NCBI RefSeq assembly: GCF_030272615.1
Contig: NC_081410.1
Coordinates: 121,458,640 to 121,522,639, forward strand
Length of the DNA stretch: 64,000 nt
Direction: 5' to 3'
Source: Cryptomeria japonica
Taxonomy: Eukaryota > Streptophyta > Pinopsida > Cupressales > Cupressaceae
Made by a program: the position numbers and the translations under genes. Shown here in pieces: positions 11,547 through 22,877 of the stretch. The notes below the pieces were generated by a model. The model searched no databases. It saw only the letters and a program-made list of their open reading frames with translations, and was not told where the DNA came from. How positions within the stretch are numbered: position 1 is the stretch's first letter; each line of letters starts with the position of its first letter.

Positions 11547-13565
11547 TTTTGGCATGCCCGGTGGGACCCACATCCCTAAGAACTAATGGTTTTTTTTAGG
11601 TTTTTGTGAGTTGTGAGATGCAGGTTCCAGAATAGCACGACTGCAGAAAAAAAAAATCTTTTTTGCAGGTTCCAAAATAGCGGCTCTGTATTTCTGCGCA
11701 ACAGCTTCTTTTTTGTTTCTATTCTTTTTCTATTTTTGTTTCAAATTCAGCACGATAGCTCTGCGATTAGTGCAAGCCATAGCTTCTTTATCTCGACTCC
11801 ATTTTCCTCCAAACTTCACCAGATCCTCCGCATTGTCATTTTCCACATTTCCTTCCTTGGAGGTCTTATCTCAAAAATCCACTTTTTGAAGCCCAAAATC
11901 CCATATTTCTCTATTTTTAGGGTTTGTCATAACTTCTTCCCCTTTTATCCAATCACCTCCAAATTTTTCTCATATTATCCATCTCCAACTTGTGCTTCTT
12001 TGTCCCTCTTGGACAAATTTTCCCATTCCTTCATCTCTCCTCCAAAATCCCCATTTTTTGCTTGCATATCCCTTGGAAAGTGGCAAAAACCTAGTCAAAC
12101 CCCATTTACCCATCACAGCTTTTTTCAAATCCACATGTCATTAATAAAAAAGTTTTTATTCATGTTTTTCTATTCATTCCCAAAAAATCAAAAAAATTAA
12201 TATTTTTGTCATTTTGTTGTTTTTTGTAGGACGCTTGTTGAAGACTCTATTTTTCCAAACTACTAATCAAATTGTTTTGCAGAACGCTTTTTGAAGACTC
12301 CATTTTTCAAACTACTAATCAAGTGGTTTTGCAGGTTCCCTAGCTGATTCAACCAAATATTGTGCATTTATTTAAATTAGGCACCTAAATATTAATTAAA
12401 ATAGAATGAACCATTGTCTTATGTGTCTTTAAGAAAAGTGTAAAGGTAGGAAAGTATGCTCTTGTCTTACTAGACGATCAGAAATCTAGACCCTCCAACC
12501 TTTTCTTGTTTGATTGTGTGTTTACCTCTGGCGGGCCTGCCCTCCCAACTTGCTCTTTGAGAAGGTAAGAGGGGAACGACCCAAGTGAGTACACCCGGAC
12601 CTGCGGTTCCCAACTCACTATAATAAATATGCCATTGACTACGAAAGGGTTAATGGTTGGGGCTGCATGAGAGTTCACTCTCACATTGGGTGCTTAGTAG
12701 GATCCTAGAGATCTCAATCATGCTTGCGTGACTACTAAGTTCTTGGTGCTTCGTTGGGCTATAGGCCTCAATTGCGCTTGCGCAACTTCAAAGGGTAGCT
12801 CCTAACGGGAAGATTTACTAAACACCTTGTTCATAGTGGCCAAAAACCTTCTAGTCATTGGTGCAGGAGGTTGGACCTCTGAAGCGGCCCATATTCTTAC
12901 GACCCTTAGTAGAGACACAAAGTTCATCATGAGGAGTTTTCATGGGAATTGATGCTTGGCTACTCCGAGAAGTGAGTGTCGTGGAGAGGAGCCAGTGGGG
13001 TCAAGCATCTAAGTGTCTGCTCTGAGTAAGCATAGATGGGAAACCAATTGGGATTCAATGACTATTGTCCTTGCCAGCCTTAAGAATGTTGTATATGAGC
13101 ATGAGTGTCTTTGATATAATGTGCATTTGATCACTGTATTTGGTTTGTTTGATACATACTTGCCAAGAGTAGACTAAAAATACATCACTATCCCCAAACA
13201 CTTTGCAAAAAAATTTGTCAAGACACAAACAATTGTCCAAGTCATTACCCACACAAAGTCCAAAATTGCATCAAAACTCTGTCCATCCCATTTTTCATAA
13301 GCCTAAGAGAGAAGCTAAGAGTCCGTCATCTCTATCAACATTCAAGTTTGTCCTTTGAAACACCAACTATCGTCCAAATCAAGGTGGTCGTATCCCTTCA
13401 TACAACTTGCCATTCGAATCGATCCTTCATGTTCATACCAAAGACAACCTAGTCATGAAATTTCTTCTAAACCATCACTACTATACCTCCTCCATCAATC
13501 ATCCTCAAATTTCTTAAATCCTTTCATCACAAATTTCTTAAGTCCTTTCATCACAAATATCGTGT
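11547..13565 (+). other. Element D leader, second part
   Basis: This non-coding leader precedes gag. It begins with the duplicated primer-site/leader segment and carries a two-copy repeat of about 52 bp (12230-12334) whose copies each end in a pyrimidine run plus TTTTGCAG. Acceptor-like sites fall after 12229, 12282 and 12334. A fourth copy of the GTATGCTCTTGTCT motif is at about 12437. The 195-codon open frame at 11613-12200 has biased composition and no counterpart in A or C, so I do not treat it as a gene. Confidence 0.55.
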
Positions 13566-15400
13566 ATGGTCGCAACTCGATCCCAAAAGAAAAAGATGGT
13601 TGAACAACAATATGGCATGCCGGACATTGATGTCCTATATGAAGATCCCACACAAGATCATACACAAAGTGGGCAACCTAGCGATAAAGATCAAAGTCAA
13701 AATCTTGACAGGGTTAACGAAGATGAACTTTGTCCGAAAGTGCAAACTTTCTTAGTGGATTCTTATAACCAAGAGATGATGGAAAAGTTTATTAAACACA
13801 GTCCTACTGCACTTCTGAAAACTCTCCTTGAAAATGGAGCTTAACTTCCGCCTGAATTTAATAGATCTGCTCTCACCCAACAACCACAAGGAGACCTCGC
13901 TCCCACACAAAGTGTTGCACCTACTATTCAAACTCAATCAATTGCACCCCCATCAATCATCCAGGCTCAATCAATGCCACCTGCGGTACCTCCCACCCTG
14001 GTCTCCATCCCACCTTCTTCCTCCTTACCATCCATACCACTATCAAATCCGATCTCATCCATTCTCCAACAAACTTCTATACCACCCCCTTCTATTCAAC
14101 CACAAATTTCTATTCCACAAACTTCCCTTCCTACCAACAATGTCACAAATTTTATCCGGCTCGTATTCAATCCCGTCACAACAGTTGGTGGACCACAACC
14201 AACTGTCACTCAAACCCCAGCGACATCGGTCTTCACATCCCACGTTCCCAGCTCCTCATCATATCAATATATTGGTGGTGGTGCACCTTCTTTGGTTCAT
14301 CCAATTCTTGGGGCAAATACAATTCATCAATATCAAAGTCCACAACAAGACTTAATCAAGGAAATTCAAGACATGAAAAATATCATCAAGGACATGAAAC
14401 AAAGGACTAATAAAAGGAAAACTTACTCATTCGAAGAGTTTTGCCCTTGTCCTTACGACCCGTCTATATCAGTTGAACCATATTCGTCGGGATTTGAGAT
14501 CCCTAAATTCACCAAGTATGAAGGCAAAGGAGATTCCCGCGACCATGTCCGAGAATTCCACATCTTATGCCAAGAAGTCTCCAATAGTGACTTTTATCTT
14601 CGCAGACTCTTTCCCAAGATCTCACGGGAGACGCCTTGGCATGATTCTCATCTTTACCACGAGGTTCCATTGTCTCTTTTCCAGAGTTGGCAGAAAAATT
14701 TGTGGCCCACTATACATACAACATGGGTAATGATGTTTCTATGATGGACTTATGTAATACAAAACAAAGGCCTGGAGAAACCTTCGCCAATTTCCTACAA
14801 AGATGGCGACATCTTATCACGAAATTCCAGTGGGACATGCCAGAACAACATCAAATTGAGCTATTCCAAAAGAACTTGGTACCTGAACTTTCAAGAACTT
14901 TAATATCTCAATGTATCAAATCCTTCCAAAAATTGACAAATAAGGGCCTCTCCCTCGAACGTGTCTTGTTGGAGGAAGGAACCTTGAAACATTACCAGAA
15001 ATCAACACAAAGTTCTTCCTCTTATTATAATGACAAGCTAAAATTCTGGTCCAAAAACAAAAATGTGGTCAATGATGGTATAACTGATGCAAAGTGGGTC
15101 CAAACCATGGCCACTCCCCCAAAATCCACCACCAACAATCATCAATTCAACAACCAAAATCAATCCCAAAAAGCTCACAACAATGTCTCAATCCAGGGAC
15201 GACCACCCCGACTGAATAACAAGACTCCAAGAGATTTCACTCCTTTGGCTGAGCCTATTGAAGTGGTGTTTCAAAAACTTGTCCAAGCAGGTATAGTGGT
15301 TTTTCCAATCACTCACCCGTTTGACCTCAATCAACCTAAACCAAGATGGTATAATGAAAATGAGTATTGTGAATACCATCGTATCAAGGGACATGATACA
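13566..15400 (+). pseudogene. Element D gag
   Basis: The start MVATRSQKKK matches the gag N-termini of A and C. Next come a Pro/Gln/Ser-rich stretch (13850-14340), then the gag core with FTKYEGKGDSRDHVREF, a shift of frame near 14610-14620, then LAEKFVAHYTYNMG, LCNTKQRPGE and FLQRWRH, and a basic region with KFWSKNKNVVND. In-frame stops lie at 13842 (TAA), near 14640 (a TGG-to-TGA type change) and at 15401 (TGA). There is no classical zinc knuckle, though YCEYHRIKGHDT near 15365 is a partial C..C..H box. Confidence 0.85.
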
Positions 15401-16444
15401 TGAAAGTGTATGAAACTGAAGATCTACATACAAGATCTCATTGATAGAGGTGAGATTGAGATAGAAAATACAAAACCTGGTAATAACAATGACAAACTCA
15501 AAATGTACCAGGAACCCTTCCCGAAGCATGATAAAGGAAAAGGCTCATCATCTAACGCAATGGGTTATGACTACGCTAATCACATAACCAATTTTGATTT
15601 TTTAGTAGGTTGCATTGAACCTGTAGACAATAATGTCAATGTCATAACCATCCAAGGAGTTAATCCTCCTTCTTCCCAAAGCAGACCAAATCCTTCTCAT
15701 ATAGTCATTCAAGGCGCGACGCCTTCCACCTCCCATTTCCAGAATGACTGCAATGCAACTACACACCGAGGAAGAGTCACCATCCAAGGAGTTCCTCCCC
15801 CACCAAACCCCCCACCCATGTCTTCCACCCGCCAATATGACCTCCTTGATCAACTTGGGAAGACACCCGCGTAGATCTCCATTTTGGAACTTTTCAAGAC
15901 CTCCCCGGTCCATAAAGAAATTTTGGAACAAGCTCTTCTCCAATCACGCGTTCCAGATAACATCAACGCCACCCAATTCCAAGCCCTCATTGGAAACCTT
16001 GCTGCCCAGCAACACATTGTATTTAACTCCAAAGATGCTCCCGCAGATGAAGACCATAACAAACCTTTACACATCAAAGCTCTTATCCACAAGCACAAGG
16101 TCAAACGTATCCTAATAGATGGTGGATCCAGGCTTAATCTGTGTACATACAAATTAATAAAACAATTGGGACTTTCTGAGGATCTGATAGACACATCAAG
16201 AAGGATCACAATAAAGGCATATGATGATGCAGAAAGAATTTCAAAGGGCATGGTCACCTTACCTCTTCAAGTGGGCCCCATTACAATTGAAACCCCTTGC
16301 CAAATACTAGATCTTGACCTCCCCTACAACATTCTCCTCGGGAGGCCATGGATTCATTCCTTGCAGGCCGTACCCTCCACCTATCACCAATGCATCAAAT
16401 TCCCCTATAATGGAAGAGAGATCACTATCAAAGGTGATCCCTAA
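15401..16444 (+). pseudogene. Element D aspartic protease
   Basis: This continues in the same frame as the second part of gag. After a Pro/Ser-rich spacer and the RQYDLLDQLGK block there is a TAG at 15872, then the protease: catalytic LIDGGSRLNLCT (about 16113-16148), KAYDDAERISKG, DLPYNILLGRPWIH and the STYHQC block, ending at a TAA at 16442. The DGG form of the catalytic triad is also seen in C and is usual for Tat-type proteases. The protease would cut the gag-pol polyprotein. Apart from the TAG upstream, the domain itself looks intact. Confidence 0.87.
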
Positions 16445-17445
16445 CCTTTTCAATATTGCAAACTATTAGAGGGGAAGCATATGTATCATTGCCCACTAAA
16501 TAGACCCTCACCAACGCCTCAATCTGACACATCAAATGTTGCCTCCACATCATCCCAACCAAATAATCAAATCAAGATCTTGGACAATGGCTGTAGAGAA
16601 TACAAATTGGAGGACGTCTTATTAATAGGCAATCTCCCTCTCTCTCCTAAGTCATTTGGCAAACCAAAAGAGATAAAAAAGGACCCAAAACCAGTCATGC
16701 AATGCCAAAAAACCACCTTCCAGCAATGGGGCCCACTTGATAACAAGAGCCTCGAAGCAGATATCTCTTCATGGTTGTACCGGGAAGAATATGAAGATCC
16801 AACAAGAATATCCAAAGAAATGTACCCAAAAACATCTGCCATAGTTAAAAAAATGGGTTACAAAGGACACGGCCTGGGACCAGAGGAGAATGGAAGAAAA
16901 AAACCCATAAATCCTATCTCCTACAGATACAATAGAGGCTTGGGGTACACCCCGGTGCCTAAGATTATTATCGCTGGTGCATTGACGAAGAGGAATTCCA
17001 TGAAATGCCTTATGAATACAAGAAAGATATCTTCTTGGATGCTTACATCAATACCATCACCCCCATAACCCCTCCCACTTCACATGAGCTACATCTTGTC
17101 CATCCTGAACTCATTGACTAAGGCCAACGAGACAAACCCACTTTAGATATCTGCACTTATGATAATGCTCTCATTGCCCTCCTAACAACGCAAAATATGG
17201 AAGATTGTAGCAGAATCGAGGGTATTCAATTATACGAAAAGGGATACTTTGGTAGTCAAGTCAATGCCCTTAGCCACAAAAAAGATAATAAAAGAAAAAA
17301 ATATGATTCCCTAGGTGAAAACCTCCCTGAGGCACCTTTGGATGAACAAGAAATAAAAACAAATGGCGTATCTGAAAGTGAAAACCTGAAAAAGGCACTT
17401 GACGATGAGGGATTTGACCTCCCTACCATTGGTTACCTTCCATAG
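16445..17445 (+). pseudogene. Element D post-protease linker with G-patch-like motif
   Basis: The frame continues past the 16442 stop. At about 16835-16935 it encodes AIVKKMGYKGHGLGPEENG and a PINP...RGLGY tail, a recognisable G-patch layout (hydrophobic-x-x-x-MGY-x-G-x-GLG, then a small second block). A frameshift near 16970 moves the reading to the next frame, which carries acidic linker sequence up to the RT. The same arrangement appears in A, B and C. Confidence 0.65.
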
Positions 17446-18864
17446 GACAAATCAAATTTGTTGATAGAAGAAATAGACAGCATCAACATGGGCACCAAAG
17501 TCATTCCAAAAAATGTGCTCATTGCCAAATCCCTCACAGAAATTAAGAAACAAGACTTCATCAACTTCCTTACAGAGGTAAAAATCAATTTTGCATTGTC
17601 CTATTCTGATATGCCAGGGTTGGACCCTGCCTTGGTTGTTTACAATCTCGCCGTCCGCCCATATGCAAAACCTGTAAAACAAAAATTGCGCAAAATGCAC
17701 CCACATATTGCACTCCTGGTCAAGGCAGAACTCCGAAAGTTGTTAGACGCATAATTTATCAAACCAATAGATTATGCTGAATGGGTCTCCAACATTGTAC
17801 CTGTCGGCAAACTTGCTCGGGGCGTCGGCATATACACAGATTTCCGAAATCTAAATATAGCTTGTCCTAAAGATGATTTCCCGCTCCCCAATATAGACAT
17901 GATTGTGGACCTTACAACAGGACATGAAATGTTATCGCTAATGGATGGGTGTTCTGGATACAACCAAATCAGGATAGCAGATGAGGATTAGCATAAAACT
18001 GCATTCACAACACCATGGGGTACCTTCTGTTACTGGGTCATGCCTTTTGGCCTTAAAAATGCCAGAGGTACGTATCAACGGGCAATGACAACAATTTTTC
18101 ATGACCTCTTGAACAAAATTATGGAGGACTACGTGGATGATCTACTAGGAAAATTCAAGACAATACAAGAACACATCCCCATTCTAAAACAGATCTTCGA
18201 AAGAATGGAAAAATACAAGCTGCGCCTAAATCCCCAAAAGTGTGTGTTTGGTGACACATTGGGAAAACTACTGGGATTCATTGTTTCCCGCAGAGGCATC
18301 GAGGTTGATCCCGCAAAGGTAAAAGCTATTATGGAAATGCCTCCGCAAAAAACTCTCAGACAACTGCAAAGTCTCCAGGGAAAACTCCAGTCTGTCAGGC
18401 ATTTCATTTCACAGCTAGCAGACAAGTGCCATCCATTTGCACACCTGTTGTGTAAAGACACAAAATTTAAATGGGATTGCCTATGTCAAAAGGCCTTTGA
18501 GAAATTAAAAGAATATCTAGGATCACCTCCCGTATTGATGCCTCCTGCTCTTGGAAAACCCCTTATTTTGTATATATGTTTTACTGTAGTGGCATTGGGA
18601 GAATTATTGGCGCAAATAGATGATCAAGGGAAAGAACACGCCATTTACTACATCAGTCGAATGTTGGTAGGATATGAACTCAATTACACCCCCATTGAAA
18701 TAGCATGTTTGGCATTAGTGTTCAGCACACAGAAACTACGACACTATATGCTAAATAATAAGACAAAATTAATTGCTAAAATTGATCCACTTAAATATCT
18801 CTTGTCCAAAGCTGCTCTCACTAGCAGAACTACCAAATGGGTCATCCTCTTAAAGCGAGTTTGA
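17446..18864 (+). pseudogene. Element D reverse transcriptase and RT-linked RNase H
   Basis: The RT fingers begin in the DMPGLDPALV/AKPVKQKLRKM region (about 17610-17700). Then come IYTDFRNLN, FPLPNIDMIVD, TPWGTFCYWVMPFGLKNA and the catalytic box EDYVDDLL at about 18124-18147, with both aspartates present. The thumb ends at PPQKTLRQLQSLQGKL. RNase H follows (18520-18850) with the ALGELLAQ, YYISR, IEIACLALV and LSKAALTSR blocks. TAA (17752) and TAG (17989) stops interrupt the frame. Near 18864 a shift leads into the next domain. Confidence 0.9.
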
Positions 18865-19560
18865 CATTGAATATGTGGATAGAAAGGCAATCAAGGGACA
18901 AGTCATTGCAGATCAGTTGGTTGAAGCTCCACTTCCAGGCAACCATCCTCTTCTCACAAAATTACCAGATGAGTTCATTATGACTGTTACCACATCCTCT
19001 AGATGGAAATTCTATTTTGATGGCTCCTACACTCAAAATGGATCAGGGGCAGGAATATTATTGGTCACACCTCAAGGAGATGGCATCCCCAAATCATACA
19101 AGATAGCCTTTGCATGTACCAATAACATAGCAGAATACGAGGCCCTCATCATAGGTTTACGCTTAGCTATCCACTGGAAAATAAAGGAATTACAAGTCTA
19201 TGGTGATTCCCAACTCATCATAAAACAAGTCAATGATGAATACCAGACAAAAGATGATAAACTCCTTCCCTACCATACCATGGTTGCAGATCTTAAGCAA
19301 CATTTCATGGCAATCAAGTTTGACCAAATCCCACGAACAAACAACAGGGCTGCAGATGCAATGACCACCATTGGCTCCCTCCTTCAAATGCCAACACACA
19401 ATCAGAAGTGCGAGTTCTTGGTCGAGCAATTGTTTATACCAGCATATGACCTACCAGAGTCTGAAATGGTGTGTGTTCTCATTGGTCTTGAGTCCCCTTG
19501 GTACCAAGAAACCTTTGCTTTCCTTAAAGACAACACCATTCCCCCACACCTCACCAAAAC
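18865..19560 (+). pseudogene. Element D second, archaeal-type RNase H (Tat hallmark)
   Basis: After the tether AIKGQVIADQLVEAPLP, an additional RNase H fold begins with YFDGSYTQNGSGAGIL. All four acidic catalytic positions are visible: FDGS (about 19015), AEYEAL (19132), YGDSQL (19199) and AADAM (19352). A second RNase H of this kind, placed between the RT-linked RNase H and integrase, is the known signature of the plant Tat lineage. The domain is open, with no stop, in the frame that starts at 18875. Confidence 0.88.
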
Positions 19561-20744
19561 CCAACAACAAACCTTCATCCGCCGATGTGCTCGTTACACC
19601 ATCCTTGCAGACACCTTGTTCAGAAGGCATTTTGATGGTTCCCTCCTAAGGTGTTTAGATAAACAAGAAGTAGAATGGGCATTACGCGAAGTACATGAGG
19701 GTATCTATGGGGCACACTCAAGTGGACTCACATTGGCTAAAAAATTTTTGAGAACAGGATACTATTGGCCTAAAATGGAAGAAGATGCATAGAATTATGT
19801 GAAGAAATGCATCCCTTGCCAGCAACATGGTGACAAGATTCATGCACCGTCACAAGAATTGCAGCCATTCATTACACCATGGTCCTCCTCGTAGTGGGGG
19901 CTCGATCTCGTTGGGAAAATCCACCCTTCATCTTCCAACGGACATAAATTCATTATCACCGCCACCGAATACTTCACCAAGTGGGTAGAGGCTATCCCTC
20001 TTACTTTCACCACCGACAAACAAATATCCAAATTCATCCTGAACTACGTAATCTGCCGATATGGCATCCCAAAAGTTATCATCACAAATAATGGTAAAAA
20101 ATTTAAGAACCAGGATGTCAAAGAACTCTGCCAAAAATTCAACATCCAACACTGCTTCTCCACTCCATATTAACCCCAAGGCAATGGCCAAGCTGAGACT
20201 TCTAATAAAAATCCTCAAAAAGACAGTCAATGAAGCAGGTCGTGATTGGCACCTCCAAATCCATCCTACATTGTGGGCCTACCGCACCTCCATCCACACC
20301 CCCACAGGTGCCACTCCTTATTCCCTAGTATTTGGTTCCTAAGCCATCCTTCCCCTTGAGATCGAGATCCCCTCTCTAAGGGTATCGCTGCAAAACATCC
20401 TACCAGAGGAAGAATACAAAATTGCCTGCTTACAAGAGCTAGAATTGTTAGATGAAAGGCGCCTCAAGGCCTTGAATCATCTTCGGGTATATCAAAACCA
20501 TCTGCGCATGAGTTATCATAAAAAACTCAAAACCCGAGAATTCCAAGTTGGTGATCTTGTCCTCATGGAAAATCAGAAAAATCTACAAGAAAGAGAAAAG
20601 AAAGGCAAGTTCGAGCCTAATTGGCTTGGACCATATGTAATCACAATGAAATATGGATCTGGAGCTTATCAGTTGGCTACTCCTGAAGATGATCCTTTGG
20701 ATGATCCAATGAATATCATGCACCTCAAAAGATTTTATGCTTAG
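19561..20744 (+). pseudogene. Element D integrase
   Basis: The N-terminal zinc-binding part shows VHEGIYGAHSSG and, after a TAG at 19790, KKCIPCQQH. The core has WGLDLVGKI (first catalytic D, near 19905), TKWVEAIPL, then IITNNGKKF (about 20083-20110), where the second catalytic aspartate is replaced by asparagine, and QGNGQAE for the glutamate. A frameshift near 20200 leads to LKKTVNEAGRDWH, TPTGATPYSLVFG and a C-terminal barrel (FQVGDLVLMEN, NWLGPYVI, DPMNIMHLKRFYA) ending in TAG at 20742. It inserts the cDNA in a working element; here it is inactive. Confidence 0.88.
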
Positions 20745-21000
20745 TCCTTTGAAAGTCTTAAATTGTCAAAAAAAATAAAAAATCAAGAAAAAAATTTAAA
20801 AATGAGAAAAAGATCTTGAAAAAATCATCACTTTGGTGAAAACCTGGTAAACAGGCACCTTATGACACAAAAAAATTAAAAAATTAGAAAAAAAAAGAAA
20901 AAACAATTTGTCCATTAGTGAAAACCACTTGGTGGCGCTATGGACAAGTACCTTGGTGAAAACCTCTGTGCAGATGCCAAGGTAAATAACCGAATCCACT
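20745..21000 (+). other. Conserved non-coding motif region after element D pol
   Basis: Just after pol, an A-rich tract is punctuated by three copies of a GTGAAAACC motif (about 20838, 20927 and 20954). The middle one reads TAGTGAAAACC, then GGCGCTATGGACA. Element C has TAGTGAAAACC, GCGCTAT and GGACA in the same order at its own pol end (34195-34230, minus strand). No open frame. It may be an RNA structure or a control element. Confidence 0.5.
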
Positions 21001-21885
21001 GTCTATCATGTTGATACTACAAATCATCTGCCATCCAGCCCACCCATGCACAACATCCCTTCTTTTCTACCTCCCAATAAAACATGCATATGATGATGAA
21101 GTCTTCACCTGAGTCATGAACAAAGAATGCCCCATTGAAACTAAGATTTTATGACTCTGTGTGTAAGCTTCAAGAAGTCTTGAGAAACAATCCCAAGTCC
21201 ATCCTAATTCTACTTTTGGTAAGAGGTATCATGTGGTCGCAAGCAAGAGACTTGTTAGATTTTGTTAGATCTTTTCATATAGGCTTACATCTTTTTCCCT
21301 ACGACTACCACTATTTATGACTGCCTGGGTTCTTCCATATCCAGGTACGTTATGATAGGTGCATACTAGGGCATATTTCATAGTATGGCATGTTTTGGAT
21401 CCTTCTTGTATAAATCAGTGACCTGGTACTAGTGTTTATCAACACTTACCTTCTCCTATACAAGAGGTATCGGTGTGTTTGAGGGTTTCCTTGCATGAAC
21501 CCACAACTCTGTATTAGTGTTTCTTAACACTTGCATTGTTGTGTGCAAGAAATTCCCATTTGTCTACAGAGTCAGTCCAAGCCCTGCGTTTCTCATCGCA
21601 TCCTGATTTCTATAATCAATGGTGCAAGTCACTCAAGGTAACATCAAACTAGGTTGGCTCTCCACATTTGTTGTGCACAAAATCTCACCATCATTCCATC
21701 AAATCCTAAACTCAATAATCCCATGGAGTTCTCAGTTGCCCCCATTTTCCTCCGCGGTCTCGCATCTTGTATTCTTCTTTCCAAATACCTCATGACTGCT
21801 TCATATTTGTTCCTCATCTATCCCTTCCACCTTAATTTTTATTCCTCTATTTTTTTTCCTCACACAATCAATTATGATTCTGATT
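21001..21885 (+). other. Element D 3' untranslated region
   Basis: About 0.9 kb without a supportable gene. It contains two short similar blocks (ATAAATCAGTGACCTGGTACTAGTGTTTATCAACACTTACC near 21410 and CAACTCTGTATTAGTGTTTCTTAACACTTGC near 21500). The short open frames are not shared with other elements. Confidence 0.5.
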
Positions 21886-22670
21886 CATGTCTTATACAGG
21901 ATGTATCCTTCCTGAAACCAGACGCTCTGATCATGTCTTATACAGGATGAATCCTTCCTGAAACCAGACATTGTGATCTGATCATGTCTTATATAGGATG
22001 AATCCTTCCTAAAACCAGATGTTCTGATCAGTCATGTCTTATATAGGATGCATCCTTCCTGAAACTAGACACTCTGATAATGTCTTATACAGGATGAATC
22101 CTTCCTGAAACCAGATGTTGTGATCAATCATGTCTTATATAGGATGAATTCTTCTTGAAACCAGATGTTGTGATCTAATCATGTCTTATATAGGATGAAT
22201 CCTTCCTGAAACCAGACGTTGTGATCAGTCATGTCTTTTACAGGATGTATCCTTCCTGAAACTAGACACTCCGATCATGTGTTATACAGGATGAATCCTT
22301 CCTGAAACTAGACGTTGTGATCTGATCATGTCTTATACAGGATGAATCCTTCCTGAAACCAAACATTGTGATCAGTCATGTCTTATACAAGATGTATCCT
22401 TCCTGAAACCAGACACTCCGATCATGTCTTATACAGGATAAATCCTTCCTGAAACTAGACGTTGTGATCAGTCATGTCTTATAGATGATGTATCCTTCCT
22501 GAAACTAGACACTCCGATCATGTCTTATACAAGACGAATCCTTCCTGAAACCAGATATTGTGATCAATCATGTCTTATATAGGATGAATCCTTCCTGAAC
22601 CAGAAACTTTGATCATCTTTGTCTTATACAGGATGAATTCTTCTTGAAACCAGACTGAATCTAGATCTTA
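21886..22670 (+). repeat. Sixteen-unit tandem repeat in element D 3' region
   Basis: Units of about 46-50 bp with the core GTCTTATACAGGATGAATCC and TTCCTGAAACCAGAC occur 16 times in a row, at about 21886, 21934, 21984, 22034, 22080, 22130, 22180, 22230, 22276, 22326, 22376, 22424, 22474, 22520, 22568 and 22617. Unit endings vary between ACACTC(C)GATCATG and (A/G)TTGTGATC(A/T). It is a minisatellite, not CRISPR: there are no unique spacers. Confidence 0.9.
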
Positions 22671-22862
22671 TTAATCGAATCAAATCAAATCTATCGGGAT
22701 ATCAATTTCGCAAAACTCCAAAGATCAAATACCTCAATTGATCTCCCGAGGGGGCATCACCATACCATAATCTATCAATCAAGAGTCAGGGCATCCTATC
22801 AAACCAATATCAACATCAAAACAAGATTATTCTTTGAATCAATGTGTCATCGCACCTCGCTT

Positions 22863-22877
22863 CAAAGAGGGGCAAAA
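22863..22877 (+). other. Polypurine tract of element D
   Basis: CAAAGAGGGGCAAAA lies directly before the 3' LTR start (TGTAGACACTT). It would prime plus-strand DNA synthesis. Element C has AAAGAGGGGTAAAA and B has AAAGTGGGGGCAAAA at the same place. Confidence 0.8.

Noticed and set aside
11613-12200. 195-codon open frame in the D leader (Ser/Phe-rich)
   Set aside because: Composition follows the pyrimidine-rich leader, there is no counterpart in A, B or C, and no recognisable motif.
21886-22670. Regularly spaced repeat that could be mistaken for a CRISPR array
   Set aside because: Units are contiguous with no unique spacers, the host DNA is eukaryotic, and it lies in a retrotransposon 3' region.
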